From an uncultured Alphaproteobacteria bacterium (GTDB lineage Bacteria; Pseudomonadota; Alphaproteobacteria; HIMB59): a stretch of 41,787 nt of DNA. Within the stretch, counting starts at the first letter, position 1, and each line of letters begins with the position of its first letter. Under the pieces are notes generated by a model, which saw nothing but the letters and a program-made list of their open reading frames with translations, did no database searches and had not been told where the DNA came from. Location: assembly GCA_902619375.1 (NCBI GenBank), contig CACNEB010000009.1, positions 1-41,787 of the forward strand. Reading direction: 5' to 3'. The translations under genes and the position numbers were made by a program. Of the stretch, positions 1 through 7,356 are shown piece after piece.

Positions 1-2
1 TA

Positions 3-263
3 CAAATTGAAATGTTGAATAAATCTTTAAAAATACTAAATAATAAGGGCTTTTTAGTTTATGTTGTTTGTTCTTTTCATCCCTTTGAGACAATCGATGT
101 TATTGATAAAATTATGCAAATACATAAAAATATTAAATTACACAACATTAAATCAGACAAAATGATAAAAAGAAAAAATGGATATTTTATTAACCCTTAT
201 AGCTTTAAAGAATTAGGTGGCTCAGATATCTTTTTTGTTTCTGTTTTAGAAAAAATACTATGA
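3..263 (+). CDS. rsmB: RsmB, 16S rRNA m5C967 methyltransferase (C-terminal part, 5' end outside window)
   Basis: Only the last ~87 codons are present; the frame is open to the window edge (QIE precedes the first Met), so the apparent ATG at 12 is internal. The VYVVCSF stretch matches the TCS-type motif that carries a key cysteine in the NOL1/NOP2/Sun family of SAM-dependent rRNA cytosine-C5 methyltransferases. The ending GGSDIFFVSVLEKI matches the typical RsmB tail (GxDGFFxAxLxR). RsmB would methylate C967 of 16S rRNA. The stop overlaps the rpe start as ATGA, so the two genes are probably translationally coupled. The call rests on the C-terminus alone; a related NOL1/NOP2/Sun methyltransferase cannot be excluded. 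Confidence 0.75.
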   Translation, partial: QIEMLNKSLKILNNKGFLVYVVCSFHPFETIDVIDKIMQIHKNIKLHNIKSDKMIKRKNGYFINPYSFKELGGSDIFFVSVLEKIL

Positions 264-919
264 AGACAATAATATCACCATCAATTTTAGGTGGATCATT
301 TTCAAACATGGAAAAAGTTATTTCAGATCTTGACCAATCTAGAGCAGAGTACATTCATTTTGATGTAATGGATGGTGACTTTGTTCCCAATTTAACTTTT
401 GGGCCACAATTTATATCAGATTTGCGTGTCAAAACAAAAAAAATTTTTGACGTACATTTAATGATTAAAAGAGTAGGTAGATTTTTAGATAAATATATTA
501 ATGCAGGTTCGGATATAATTACTTTTCATTATGAAATTGATGAAAATTTAAATGAACTAATTAATAAAATTAAATCAAATAACATTAAAGTGGGTATAGC
601 TATAAAACCAAAAACACCATGGGAGGAAATAAAGAAATATTTACACACTATTGATCAAGTAATAATCATGACTGTGGAGCCAGGTTTTGGAGGACAATTA
701 TTTATGAATGATCAAGTCAAAAAAATAAAGTCTTTATCAAATTATATTAATGAAAATAATTTAGTTGTTGATATTGAGGTTGATGGTGGTGTCAATTATG
801 AAACTGGAGAGCTTTGTATAAAAGCTGGGGCAAATGTCCTAGTTGCAGGGTCATTTTTATTTCAACAAGATAATTTAAAAATTGCTACAAATAATTTAAA
901 CGATTTCTTTAACAAATGA
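260..919 (+). CDS. rpe: Ribulose-phosphate 3-epimerase
   Basis: Interconverts ribulose-5-phosphate and xylulose-5-phosphate in the pentose phosphate pathway, in the cytoplasm. The 219-aa length is normal for the family. Visible TIM-barrel motifs in order: SILGGSF at the N-terminus, HFDVMDGDFVPN (first catalytic Asp and metal ligands), DVHLMI, ITFHYE, MTVEPGFGGQ (phosphate loop region), EVDGGV (second catalytic Asp) and VAGSFLF. The start overlaps the rsmB stop (ATGA at 260) and the stop overlaps the purH start (ATGA at 916), so it lies inside one tight operon. The usual SILSADF is SILGGSF here, a mild divergence that leaves the catalytic residues intact. Confidence 0.96.
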   Translation: MKTIISPSILGGSFSNMEKVISDLDQSRAEYIHFDVMDGDFVPNLTFGPQFISDLRVKTKKIFDVHLMIKRVGRFLDKYINAGSDIITFHYEIDENLNELINKIKSNNIKVGIAIKPKTPWEEIKKYLHTIDQVIIMTVEPGFGGQLFMNDQVKKIKSLSNYINENNLVVDIEVDGGVNYETGELCIKAGANVLVAGSFLFQQDNLKIATNNLNDFFNK

Positions 920-2385
920 AAAAAAATAAAAATGCTTTGATATCAGTTTTTAATAAAAATCATCTTGATGATATTTCAAAATATTTAATTAAAAACAAAT
1001 ACACTATTTACTCTACAGGTGGGTCATCTAAGTATTTAAAAAAAATAGATGTGCCACATATCTTAATTTCAAAATATACCGATCAAAAAGAAATATTAGA
1101 TGGTAGAGTGAAAACACTTCATCCTAAAATTTTTGGGGGTATTCTTGCCACAGACAAAAAAAGTCATCAAAAAGAACTTAATAGGGAAAAAATTGTGAAT
1201 TTTGATTTACTGATTGTTAATCTTTATCCATTTGAAGAAACTTTAAGAAAAAGTAAAAAAAAAGATGAAATAATTGAAATGATTGATATTGGGGGGCACA
1301 GTCTTATTAGAGCAGCAGTCAAGAACTACCAAAAAACTGTTATAATTGTAGACCCTTTAGATTATAAAGGTTTTATAAAGAAATCACCTAAAACGGAGTC
1401 GGCTAAGAAAAAATATGCTTTAAAGGCTATAAAACAAATCACTGACTACGACTTGGCAATATCAAATTGGTTCCAAGGTAATTACTATGAAAAATATTTA
1501 CTAAGGTATGGTGAAAACCCACAACAAAAAGCTACTGCGTTGATAGACAAAAATAAGTTTAGTCAATTAAGTGGGGAAAAACAACTAAGCTACAATAATT
1601 TATTAGATTTAGATGCTGCGGTTACAATGGCAAATGAGACAAGCACGATTAAATATATCTGTATTATAGTCAAACATAATATCCCATGTGGTGCATCGAT
1701 AGAAGGCAATCATACAAGAAGCTACTTAAATGCTCTTGCAGGAGATCCAATTAGTGCGTTCGGCGGTGTTGTTGCTTTTAATAAAAAAATTACTAAAAGC
1801 ACAGCTAAGTTATTAGTTAAAAATTTTTATGAAGTTGTAGCTGCACCTGAATTTGAAAAAGATGCCTTAGCAATCTTAAAAAGTAAAAAGAATTTAAGAG
1901 TTCTAAAAGTTAATAAATTTACAAAGGAAATTGAGCAAAGAAGTATCTTTGCAGGAACACTTATACAAGATGTAGATAATAAAAAAACAACAATTAAAAA
2001 AATATTTGGTGTCAATAAGTTGAGTAACGAAAAGATTGATTTTTTTACTAATATACTAAAATTTATAAAATCAAATGCTATTGCTGTTTTTGATAACACT
2101 AGTTTAATTTCTCAGTCAGGTGGTCAAACCTCGAGAATTGACGCTCTTGAAAATTGTTTATATAAATTAAATTTAAAGCAAGAAAAAAAGAAAAAAGATA
2201 AACTTTATTTATTTTCAGATGCTTTTTTCCCTTTCACAGACTCTTTGGAATTTATAAAAAATGATAAATCTCAAATTGATATATATGCTCCTTTGGGATC
2301 AAAAAATGATATTCTAATTAGAAAATTTGTGAGAGAAAATAAATTAAATTTTTTTCAACTAAACGATCGTCACTTTAAACATTGA
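916..2385 (+). CDS. purH: Bifunctional AICAR formyltransferase / IMP cyclohydrolase
   Basis: Catalyses the last two steps of de novo purine synthesis, AICAR to FAICAR to IMP. The N-terminal MGS-like cyclohydrolase domain shows STGGSSKYL, LDGRVKTLHPKIFGGIL, VNLYPFEETL and DIGGHSLIRAA. The C-terminal formyltransferase domain shows LRYGENPQQKA, YNNLLDLDAA, VKHNIPCGA near residue 253 (catalytic Lys-His), DPISAFGGVVA, SDAFFPFTDS and a final RHFKH. At 489 aa it is somewhat shorter than the ~520-530 aa of typical bacterial PurH, in line with general reduction here. The usual QPGGSxxD loop near the end reads APLGSKND. It overlaps rpe upstream (ATGA) and the next gene downstream (TTGA at 2382). Confidence 0.97.
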   Translation: MKKNKNALISVFNKNHLDDISKYLIKNKYTIYSTGGSSKYLKKIDVPHILISKYTDQKEILDGRVKTLHPKIFGGILATDKKSHQKELNREKIVNFDLLIVNLYPFEETLRKSKKKDEIIEMIDIGGHSLIRAAVKNYQKTVIIVDPLDYKGFIKKSPKTESAKKKYALKAIKQITDYDLAISNWFQGNYYEKYLLRYGENPQQKATALIDKNKFSQLSGEKQLSYNNLLDLDAAVTMANETSTIKYICIIVKHNIPCGASIEGNHTRSYLNALAGDPISAFGGVVAFNKKITKSTAKLLVKNFYEVVAAPEFEKDALAILKSKKNLRVLKVNKFTKEIEQRSIFAGTLIQDVDNKKTTIKKIFGVNKLSNEKIDFFTNILKFIKSNAIAVFDNTSLISQSGGQTSRIDALENCLYKLNLKQEKKKKDKLYLFSDAFFPFTDSLEFIKNDKSQIDIYAPLGSKNDILIRKFVRENKLNFFQLNDRHFKH

Positions 2386-2690
2386 TCGAAATTTATAAAA
2401 ATAAACCTCCAAAAAATATTTATGTTCCAATGAAGAGTTATCAAAATATTGAGTTTAAACAAAAATATTCCATAAAACTTCTAGAAAAATTTTTTAAAGA
2501 ATTTCCTGAGGAGAAGAGGGGAAGAAAAAAATTTAAGCAAAAAGAAATACAGAATGTTAGACATCTTCTTTATGAAAGGGTGTTTCACAAAGCAACTAAA
2601 ATAAATGCAAGTTGTATAGGTTTAATAAGAGAAAAAGTTGACAAAGAGTTAGTTATAATAAAAGTATCTTTTTTTAAAATAAATGGATGA
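2382..2690 (+). CDS. Conserved-looking small protein of unknown function
   Basis: Not recognised. A 102-aa, very Lys-rich protein that starts with TTG overlapping the purH stop (TTGA); its end overlaps the next ATG by 8 nt. The tight spacing on both sides argues for a real gene. A later ATG at 2430 would give an 86-aa version. The C-terminal half (LLYERVFHKATKINASCIG then ELVIIKVSFFKI) alternates charged and hydrophobic residues as expected for beta strands; there is no signal peptide or membrane segment. I considered a relation to the chorismate-lyase fold because of the strand pattern, but saw no diagnostic motif. Expression is probably coupled to purH. Confidence 0.55.
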   Translation: MIEIYKNKPPKNIYVPMKSYQNIEFKQKYSIKLLEKFFKEFPEEKRGRKKFKQKEIQNVRHLLYERVFHKATKINASCIGLIREKVDKELVIIKVSFFKING

Positions 2691-3237
2691 TAATAAAATA
2701 TTATTTGTTGATTTAGATGGTACATTAATAAAAGAAGATTTATCTAATCTTGCGTTTATAAACTGTCTAAAAAAAACCCCTCTAAAATTAATTTATTATT
2801 TATTGGTTTTCCTATTTAAAGGAAAACCTTACTTAAAGATGAAAATATCAGATAATTATATTGTTCCTGTAAGTAAGCTTACATTTAATAGAAGTGCTTT
2901 GGACTATATAAAAGATGTAAAAAACAGACATAGAGTTGTTTACTTGATATCTGGTAGTCATCAAATTCTAGTTGACCAAATAGATAAATACCTAAAAATA
3001 TTTTTTGAGTCATTCGGAACCGAAGATAATTTTAATATGGTAGGAAAAAATAAAGTCAAATTTATCAATGAAAAATTAAAAGTTATAAATTTTGATTATT
3101 TTGGAAATAGTAAAAAAGATATGCCCATTTGGTATCATTGTAAAAAAATTATTTATACAAATGCCTCAGATAGTTTAAAGAGAGAAATAAATTCGTCTGA
3201 TTTAAAAATAATAGAAATTAAAGAAAATTTTAATTAG
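2683..3237 (+). CDS. Stand-alone HAD-superfamily phosphatase resembling the HAD half of HAD-UbiA fusion proteins
   Basis: Short HAD hydrolase of 184 aa. The N-terminal VDLDGTL (Asp10 nucleophile, Asp12 acid/base) is followed by a hydrophobic basic stretch (LIYYLLVFLFKGKPYLK), then YLISGSHQ (motif II Ser/Thr near residue 98) and FDYFGNSKKDMPIW (motif IV, where the usual GDSxxD reads GNSKKD). The order DGTL - LLxxLLxGxxxLK - YAGDSxxDxPVW is what I know from bacterial proteins in which a HAD domain is fused to a UbiA prenyltransferase. Here no UbiA domain follows; the next gene is a LysE-type exporter 5 nt later. The substrate is unknown. It overlaps the upstream gene by 8 nt and probably belongs to the same operon. 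Confidence 0.75.
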   Translation: MDDNKILFVDLDGTLIKEDLSNLAFINCLKKTPLKLIYYLLVFLFKGKPYLKMKISDNYIVPVSKLTFNRSALDYIKDVKNRHRVVYLISGSHQILVDQIDKYLKIFFESFGTEDNFNMVGKNKVKFINEKLKVINFDYFGNSKKDMPIWYHCKKIIYTNASDSLKREINSSDLKIIEIKENFN

Positions 3238-3242
3238 GCCTA

Positions 3243-3866
3243 ATGTCTTTAATTATCTTTTTAAAAATATTTACTGTGTGTATTTTGGGAGCAATATCAC
3301 CTGGGCCAAGTATGGTTGTAGTTATAAATAACGCCATTTTTAAAAACAGATATCATGGAATCTTAACCTCCATTGGACATGGACTTGGTATAGGAATTTA
3401 TGCCCTTTTCGCTGTTCTAGGTATTGCTATCATAATTCAAACAAACATATTTTTTTTTAATACAATAAAAATAATTTCGATAATTTTTCTTATATATTTA
3501 GGATTAAAATCAATAACTAGCAAAAATAAATTAGAATTTGATAAAAAAGAATTAAGGGGCGGTCTAATGTCTTTTTTCCAAGGGCTAAGCATCTCACTGC
3601 TAAATCCTAAAATATTTATATGGTTTGTAGCTATTTATTCTCAATTTATGTCCTTAGAAAATGATTTAATTTTCAATACATACTTAGTATTAACAGCTGG
3701 GTTAGTAGATGCGTCTTGGTATATAATTCTGACATTTTTGGTAACATCTAAAGCCACTTTGGAAGTTGTAAAAAGGAAAAGCATCCTTTTACAAAAAGCT
3801 GTTGGATCGATTTTTATATTAATTGGAATTTTGCTTTTAATACAAATTATAACTGAATATACCTAG
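3243..3866 (+). CDS. LysE/RhtB-family amino-acid exporter
   Basis: Inner-membrane protein of 207 aa with about six hydrophobic segments, the usual length for this family. The family signature GAISPGPSMVVVI lies at residues 16-28, followed by a GHGLGIG segment and, near the middle, SFFQGLSISLLNPKIFIWF, which matches the conserved LNPK(A/V)xLF region. Members export amino acids such as lysine, arginine, homoserine or threonine; the substrate cannot be read from sequence. It starts 5 nt after the HAD gene and closes this rightward operon. Its 3' end overlaps by 4 nt that of the convergent methyltransferase gene, so no separate terminator is possible. Confidence 0.9.
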   Translation: MSLIIFLKIFTVCILGAISPGPSMVVVINNAIFKNRYHGILTSIGHGLGIGIYALFAVLGIAIIIQTNIFFFNTIKIISIIFLIYLGLKSITSKNKLEFDKKELRGGLMSFFQGLSISLLNPKIFIWFVAIYSQFMSLENDLIFNTYLVLTAGLVDASWYIILTFLVTSKATLEVVKRKSILLQKAVGSIFILIGILLLIQIITEYT

Positions 3867-4567
3867 TTAATTATGTCTCGACAAACAACTCTAATCCTTG
3901 GATGTTTTAGATTTATAGTTTCAACTATTCTAATATCAATAAAATGCCTTTTTAAATAATTAATATCTTGATATTCAGTTGCAATGTCAAAAATAAAGAT
4001 AGAATTGTCTTTCGAGGTTTTTTTCATAGTTTCTAAATATTTTGAAACTGGATAATGATAACCCATTGAAACTAATGATATGAATAAATCTATGGAATTA
4101 GGTTGAATAGAAAATTCAGTATCTACATCAATTAGATTAATTTTATGCTCTTCAACGTTATTATTAATTAGAAAATTTTTAGTTATATTATTAATGTTGT
4201 AAGACTCATAATTATCGCTGAAACCGTAAACTATTTTGTTATCGATAATATTTTTATCTAAAAGATAAAATTTTTTACAATCCGAATAATGATTGTTTAG
4301 GAAAATGTCAATGAGACCAATACCACAACCTATATCCATTATGTTATTAACATTCTCTGGAAGGTATTGCTTTATTGAATCAAATTCCTTTTTGATTTTT
4401 ATAAAGACTTTTTGAGCTAAATTTTTGTCTTGAAAAAAATTAATAAGAAACTTTGTGAACAATGTTCTCCCAAAAAATTTTCTAATAGCTATTTGATTTG
4501 AAGATAAAAATTCATTTCTTTGGAGTAAAAGTAGTTTTTTTTCAAGGTTATTATTAAAATTTATCAC
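3863..4567 (-). CDS. Class I SAM-dependent methyltransferase, substrate unknown
   Basis: Protein of 234 aa with a central Rossmann-type motif I, DIGCGIGLIDIFL (Asp78-Gly84), followed by KFYLLDKN (acidic end of strand 2), then SIDLFISLVSMGYHYP (motif IV region) and NSIFIFDIATEYQD. The N-terminal ~70 residues are helical and give no family clue. This fits class I methyltransferases of small molecules or lipids. It is transcribed alone, leftward, and meets the LysE gene tail to tail. No signal peptide is present, so it should be cytoplasmic. The specific substrate and pathway are unknown. Confidence 0.75.
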   Translation of the reverse strand: MINFNNNLEKKLLLLQRNEFLSSNQIAIRKFFGRTLFTKFLINFFQDKNLAQKVFIKIKKEFDSIKQYLPENVNNIMDIGCGIGLIDIFLNNHYSDCKKFYLLDKNIIDNKIVYGFSDNYESYNINNITKNFLINNNVEEHKINLIDVDTEFSIQPNSIDLFISLVSMGYHYPVSKYLETMKKTSKDNSIFIFDIATEYQDINYLKRHFIDIRIVETINLKHPRIRVVCRDIIN

Positions 4568-4675
4568 GCAAAATTATTTTTTTATAATAGCTTAACAATC
4601 ATAGTTATAGCTATCACAATAGTTATCAATATAAAAGTATAGTAATGAACTGATAGGTAATACAATTAAAGTAGC

Positions 4676-4753
4676 TGGAGCGGGCGAAGGGTTTCGAACC
4701 CTCGACTTCAACCTTGGTAATGATAAAGTCGTTACCACTTCTACTACTTTAAC
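4676..4753 (-). pseudogene. Decayed tRNA-Gly copy (3' half intact)
   Basis: Positions 4676-4717 repeat the 3' part of the intact tRNA-Gly(GCC) at 5640-5681 with one mismatch (4692 T versus 5656 A). The repeat covers the CCA end, the 3' acceptor strand, the whole T arm and the variable loop up to the anticodon stem. The 5' half has decayed. The 5' acceptor strand reads GTTAAAG where GCGGGCG is needed, the anticodon position would read ACC, and the 5' anticodon stem no longer pairs. It is unlikely to fold or be charged. It may be a degenerated duplicate, or one end of an old integration event at the tRNA 3' end. Confidence 0.75.
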
Positions 4754-4782
4754 ATTGAATTTATTAAGGTTTTAGAAAAGTT

Positions 4783-4807
4783 GGTGTTAAACAAATTGTT
4801 TAACACC
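4783..4807. repeat. Perfect 10-bp inverted repeat with 5-nt loop
   Basis: GGTGTTAAAC, loop AAATT, GTTTAACACC. It lies ~125 nt beyond the stop of the secreted-protein gene (leftward) and upstream of the decayed tRNA copy. It could act as a transcription end for that gene, although on the leftward strand it is followed by only a weak T-rich run. The right arm can alternatively pair with GGTGTTAA at 4833-4840, giving two mutually exclusive hairpins. The rest of the 4568-4933 gap holds no open gene. Confidence 0.6.
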
Positions 4808-4895
4808 TAAATTGATACTTTCATAGTGAAGTGGTGTTAATAATTTACAATGATATCTATAAATTTTGATTTAATTTTATATAAATTCTAAAGTT

Positions 4896-4922
4896 ATTAT
4901 AATGAGACTTATATTAATTTTT
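4896..4922 (+). repeat. Left arm of a 27-bp inverted repeat: inverted copy of the neighbouring gene's start
   Basis: Reads as the reverse complement of 5516-5542 with one mismatch. It contains, on the + strand, an ATG at 4902 followed by codons for MRLILIFH and a stop. These are almost the first residues (MRLLLIF) of the leftward gene 4934-5536, together with the same upstream ATTATA sequence. It is therefore a truncated, inverted copy of that gene's translation start, 11 nt beyond the gene's stop codon. Confidence 0.8.
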
Positions 4923-4933
4923 CATTAAATTTT

Positions 4934-5536
4934 TTAGTACGCTAAATTATTCAGCCAAAAATCATATTCTGCAGTTTGAATAACAACCCTTAGGTTATCT
5001 TGATAGTTATATGATTTTTCAAATTCCTTTGACCAATCTGTACAACCTATAGCAATATGATCCATGCCTTTGCCTTGATCTTCTTCAAAATCAAAATAGA
5101 CAGTTTTTACATTACTTTTGCCTGAGGGGTCTGCAGGATTAGGATATGTCCCGTAATCTTTTTTATCTGTAAATTTCAATAAATCTGATATCTCTTTAAT
5201 TATAGTATCCATTCTTTTATGACACTTTGAAATATTTGTGTAAAAATTTCCTCCAGCAACCGAATGAATTATAAATTTTGGGTCATTATCTTTTAGACCA
5301 AACTGAAGAATTTCATATTCTTTAAAATCTTTGTCAGTTATTTCAACAGTATAAAATGTTTTATCTTTTCGAAGCTCTAAAAAGAAATTATCTATATTCT
5401 TTTTAATAGTATTTTCCGAATAATAATCTAATAGACTATCTCCAACTGTAATTTTCTCAATTTGATAATCTGAGATGTCATCTGAAAAGACATAAGATGG
5501 TAAAAAAACTATTAAAAAAATTAATAAAAGTCTCAT
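4934..5536 (-). CDS. Small secreted (periplasmic) protein of unknown function between tRNA-Gly repeats
   Basis: Protein of 200 aa with a clear signal peptide (MRLLLIFLIVFLPSYVFS, probable cleavage before DDISD). The mature part begins with YQIEKITVGDSLLDYY, then a mixed alpha/beta region, two cysteines (ISKCHKR and AIGCTDW) that could form a disulfide, and NPADPSGKSN. I recall similar QIExISxGDSLLDYF openings in small secreted proteins of Pelagibacterales but cannot verify this; no function is recognised. It is the only gene between an intact and a decayed tRNA-Gly, and a 27-bp inverted repeat covers its start codon and the sequence just past its stop. That suggests a mobile or duplicated one-gene cassette. 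Confidence 0.75.
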   Translation of the reverse strand: MRLLLIFLIVFLPSYVFSDDISDYQIEKITVGDSLLDYYSENTIKKNIDNFFLELRKDKTFYTVEITDKDFKEYEILQFGLKDNDPKFIIHSVAGGNFYTNISKCHKRMDTIIKEISDLLKFTDKKDYGTYPNPADPSGKSNVKTVYFDFEEDQGKGMDHIAIGCTDWSKEFEKSYNYQDNLRVVIQTAEYDFWLNNLAY

Positions 5537-5542
5537 TATAAT
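5516..5542 (-). repeat. Right arm of the 27-bp inverted repeat (covers the start codon)
   Basis: Partner of 4896-4922 with 26 of 27 positions complementary. It spans the start codon at 5536-5534, the first few signal-peptide codons and 6 nt upstream. Because it lies partly in coding sequence, it is better read as a duplicated gene start than as a classical terminal repeat. Confidence 0.8.
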
Positions 5543-5639
5543 TTACTTTAGATTTTTTTTATAAAATTAAAAACAAAATTTATAAATAATAATAATGTAT
5601 CACAACAGGTTCTCAAAAATTAAATGAACGCAACTTTTT

Positions 5640-5714
5640 TGGAGCGGGCGAAGGGATTCGAACCCTCGACTTCAACCTTGGCAAGGTTGCGCTCTACCCC
5701 TGAGCTACGCCCGC
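5640..5714 (-). tRNA. tRNA-Gly (anticodon GCC)
   Basis: Complete cloverleaf on the minus strand, 75 nt with the encoded CCA. Acceptor GCGGGCG pairs with CGCCCGC, discriminator T, D arm GCTC/GAGC with loop AGGGGTA, anticodon arm CAACC-TTGCCAA-GGTTG (anticodon GCC), variable loop AAGTC, T arm GAGGG-TTCGAAT-CCCTT. It reads glycine codons GGC/GGU. Downstream on the same strand are the secreted-protein gene and a decayed copy of this tRNA's 3' half. It is the only intact tRNA in the window. Confidence 0.97.
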
Positions 5715-5827
5715 AAATTATCAAAATTTAAAAACTGTTATTTTATAAACCCCCTTTTATGTGGTATCAAGACAAAACAGTAGGTTAGGTATATTGTAAA
5801 TATCTCATTTAACACTATTTTTAATAT

Positions 5828-6697
5828 ATGACTTTTATAATTGATGTAAATCAGGATCAATTTATCGATCAAGTTATTGAAAAATCTAAGAGCATACCTG
5901 TGATTGTTGATTTTTGGGCTCCGTGGTGTGGGCCTTGTAAACAATTGACACCAACCTTAGAAAAAATTGTAAATAAAAAAAACGGTAAGATTATTCTTGC
6001 TAAAATTAATATAGATGAAAATCAAGGAATAGCATCTCAATTAAATATACAATCAATACCTACTGTATATGGATTTGTTGATGGAAAACCAATTGATGCC
6101 TTTCAAGGAGCTCAGCCTGAGAGTAAAGTTGAAGAAATGATTGATAAAATGATCGATGCAGCACCAGGTAATGAGATACCAAAATTAATACTTGAAGCTG
6201 ATAAATTATTAATTAATCAAAACTTTCCAGAAGCATTAAGTGCTTTTGAGAAACTTGTCGGAATGGATCCCTCAAACTACAAAATTCTCTCAGGTTACTT
6301 AAGATGTTTAATACATTTAAAGATGTTTAATGAAGCAAAAGAAATGTTTGATTCATTTGACGATAATATTTTAAACAATGAGGAAATTTTGAAAATAAAA
6401 AAACTACTTGAAAATTTTACATCAGAAAATAGTAATTTGTTTGATGAAAAATTAGCTGAAGAAATCAAATTAAAACCCCATGATAAGAATTTAAGATTTA
6501 AACTAGCTGAAAGCTATTTATCTTCAACTGAAACTAAAAAAGGATTTGAAGAGCTTTTGAAAATTTATGAGGAAGACTCTAGTTGGAATGACAGTGCGGC
6601 AAAGAAAAAACTTCTGGAATATTTTGATTTATTAGGCTTTAATGATCCAAATGTGATTGAAGCTCGAAAAAAATTATCGAGTATTATGTTTAAATGA
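5828..6697 (+). CDS. cnoX: CnoX/YbbN-like thioredoxin with C-terminal TPR region
   Basis: Protein of 289 aa. The thioredoxin domain (residues 1-110) has VIVDFWAPWCGPCKQL with the CGPC active site at 34-37, and the cis-proline region SIPTVYGF. It is followed by a helical TPR-type region (120-289) such as NFPEALSAFEKLVGMDP. This two-part build is that of CnoX (YbbN), a chaperone-redox protein that holds unfolding proteins and hands them to GroEL and DnaK in gammaproteobacteria. The alphaproteobacterial orthologues usually keep CGPC, as here, so redox activity is plausible. The stop overlaps the following LON-domain gene (ATGA at 6694), a pairing I know from other Alphaproteobacteria. Confidence 0.88.
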   Translation: MTFIIDVNQDQFIDQVIEKSKSIPVIVDFWAPWCGPCKQLTPTLEKIVNKKNGKIILAKINIDENQGIASQLNIQSIPTVYGFVDGKPIDAFQGAQPESKVEEMIDKMIDAAPGNEIPKLILEADKLLINQNFPEALSAFEKLVGMDPSNYKILSGYLRCLIHLKMFNEAKEMFDSFDDNILNNEEILKIKKLLENFTSENSNLFDEKLAEEIKLKPHDKNLRFKLAESYLSSTETKKGFEELLKIYEEDSSWNDSAAKKKLLEYFDLLGFNDPNVIEARKKLSSIMFK

Positions 6698-7356
6698 TGG
6701 ATGAAAATATTAAAAAACTTTTTGAAATAAATTCGACGGATATTCCAGGCTCTATACCAATATTTCCACTGGATAATGTTTTACTTCTTCCTTTTGGAAA
6801 ACTACCACTAAATATTTTTGAAGAAAGATATATCAAAATGACATTAGATAGCCTTAAAAGTCATAAAATGATTGGTATTATTCAACCTAAAAATAACAAT
6901 AACGAGCTTTTTCAAATGGGATGTATAGGTAAAATTACATCCTATATTGAAACACCAGATTACAGGCTTGTATTAAATCTAGAAGGGGTTTGTAGGTTTC
7001 TTTTAAAAGATAGGAACATTACTCCAAGAGGCTATTATCAAGCTTCAATAAATTGTGATGACTTTTTAAATGATCTTCAAGAAGAAGAGCCAAAGATTGA
7101 TAGAAGTAGTTTGATACAAAAATATTCTAATTATTTTAAAATGAAAAAACTTGAAATAGATAAAGATGTATTGTCGGAAACATCCAACCAACAGATTTTA
7201 TCAACCCTTACTATGTTGGCTCCATTTAACAAAATAGACAAACAAGCAATATTAGAGTCCAAAAATATTGATGATAGAATTAATGTAATTAATTCAATAT
7301 TGGATTTAAATACATTTCAAGTTGTGAGCAGTGATAACCCTAATCGATTAAATTAA
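6694..7356 (+). CDS. LON substrate-binding domain protein (no protease domain)
   Basis: Protein of 220 aa matching the N-terminal substrate-binding domain of Lon (PUA-like fold). Visible are IPIFPLDNVLLLPFGKLPLNIFEERY near the start, then MIGIIQPK, GCIGKI and YRLVLNLEGVCRF. There is no AAA+ or Ser-Lys protease part. Such stand-alone LON proteins are common next to cnoX in Alphaproteobacteria and are thought to take part in protein quality control; the exact role is unknown. Two ATG codons in a row (6694 and 6697) leave the start uncertain by one codon. The 3' end overlaps the convergent ubiH-family gene by 17 nt. Confidence 0.88.
   Translation: MMDENIKKLFEINSTDIPGSIPIFPLDNVLLLPFGKLPLNIFEERYIKMTLDSLKSHKMIGIIQPKNNNNELFQMGCIGKITSYIETPDYRLVLNLEGVCRFLLKDRNITPRGYYQASINCDDFLNDLQEEEPKIDRSSLIQKYSNYFKMKKLEIDKDVLSETSNQQILSTLTMLAPFNKIDKQAILESKNIDDRINVINSILDLNTFQVVSSDNPNRLN

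Noticed and set aside
4676-4753. tmRNA or a second functional tRNA
   Set aside because: The 3' half is tRNA-Gly-like, but the 5' acceptor and anticodon stems do not pair and no tmRNA tag frame or Ala-type acceptor is present.
5738-5944. 68-aa leftward open frame over the start of the thioredoxin gene
   Set aside because: It is antisense to the conserved thioredoxin active-site region and has no recognisable features.
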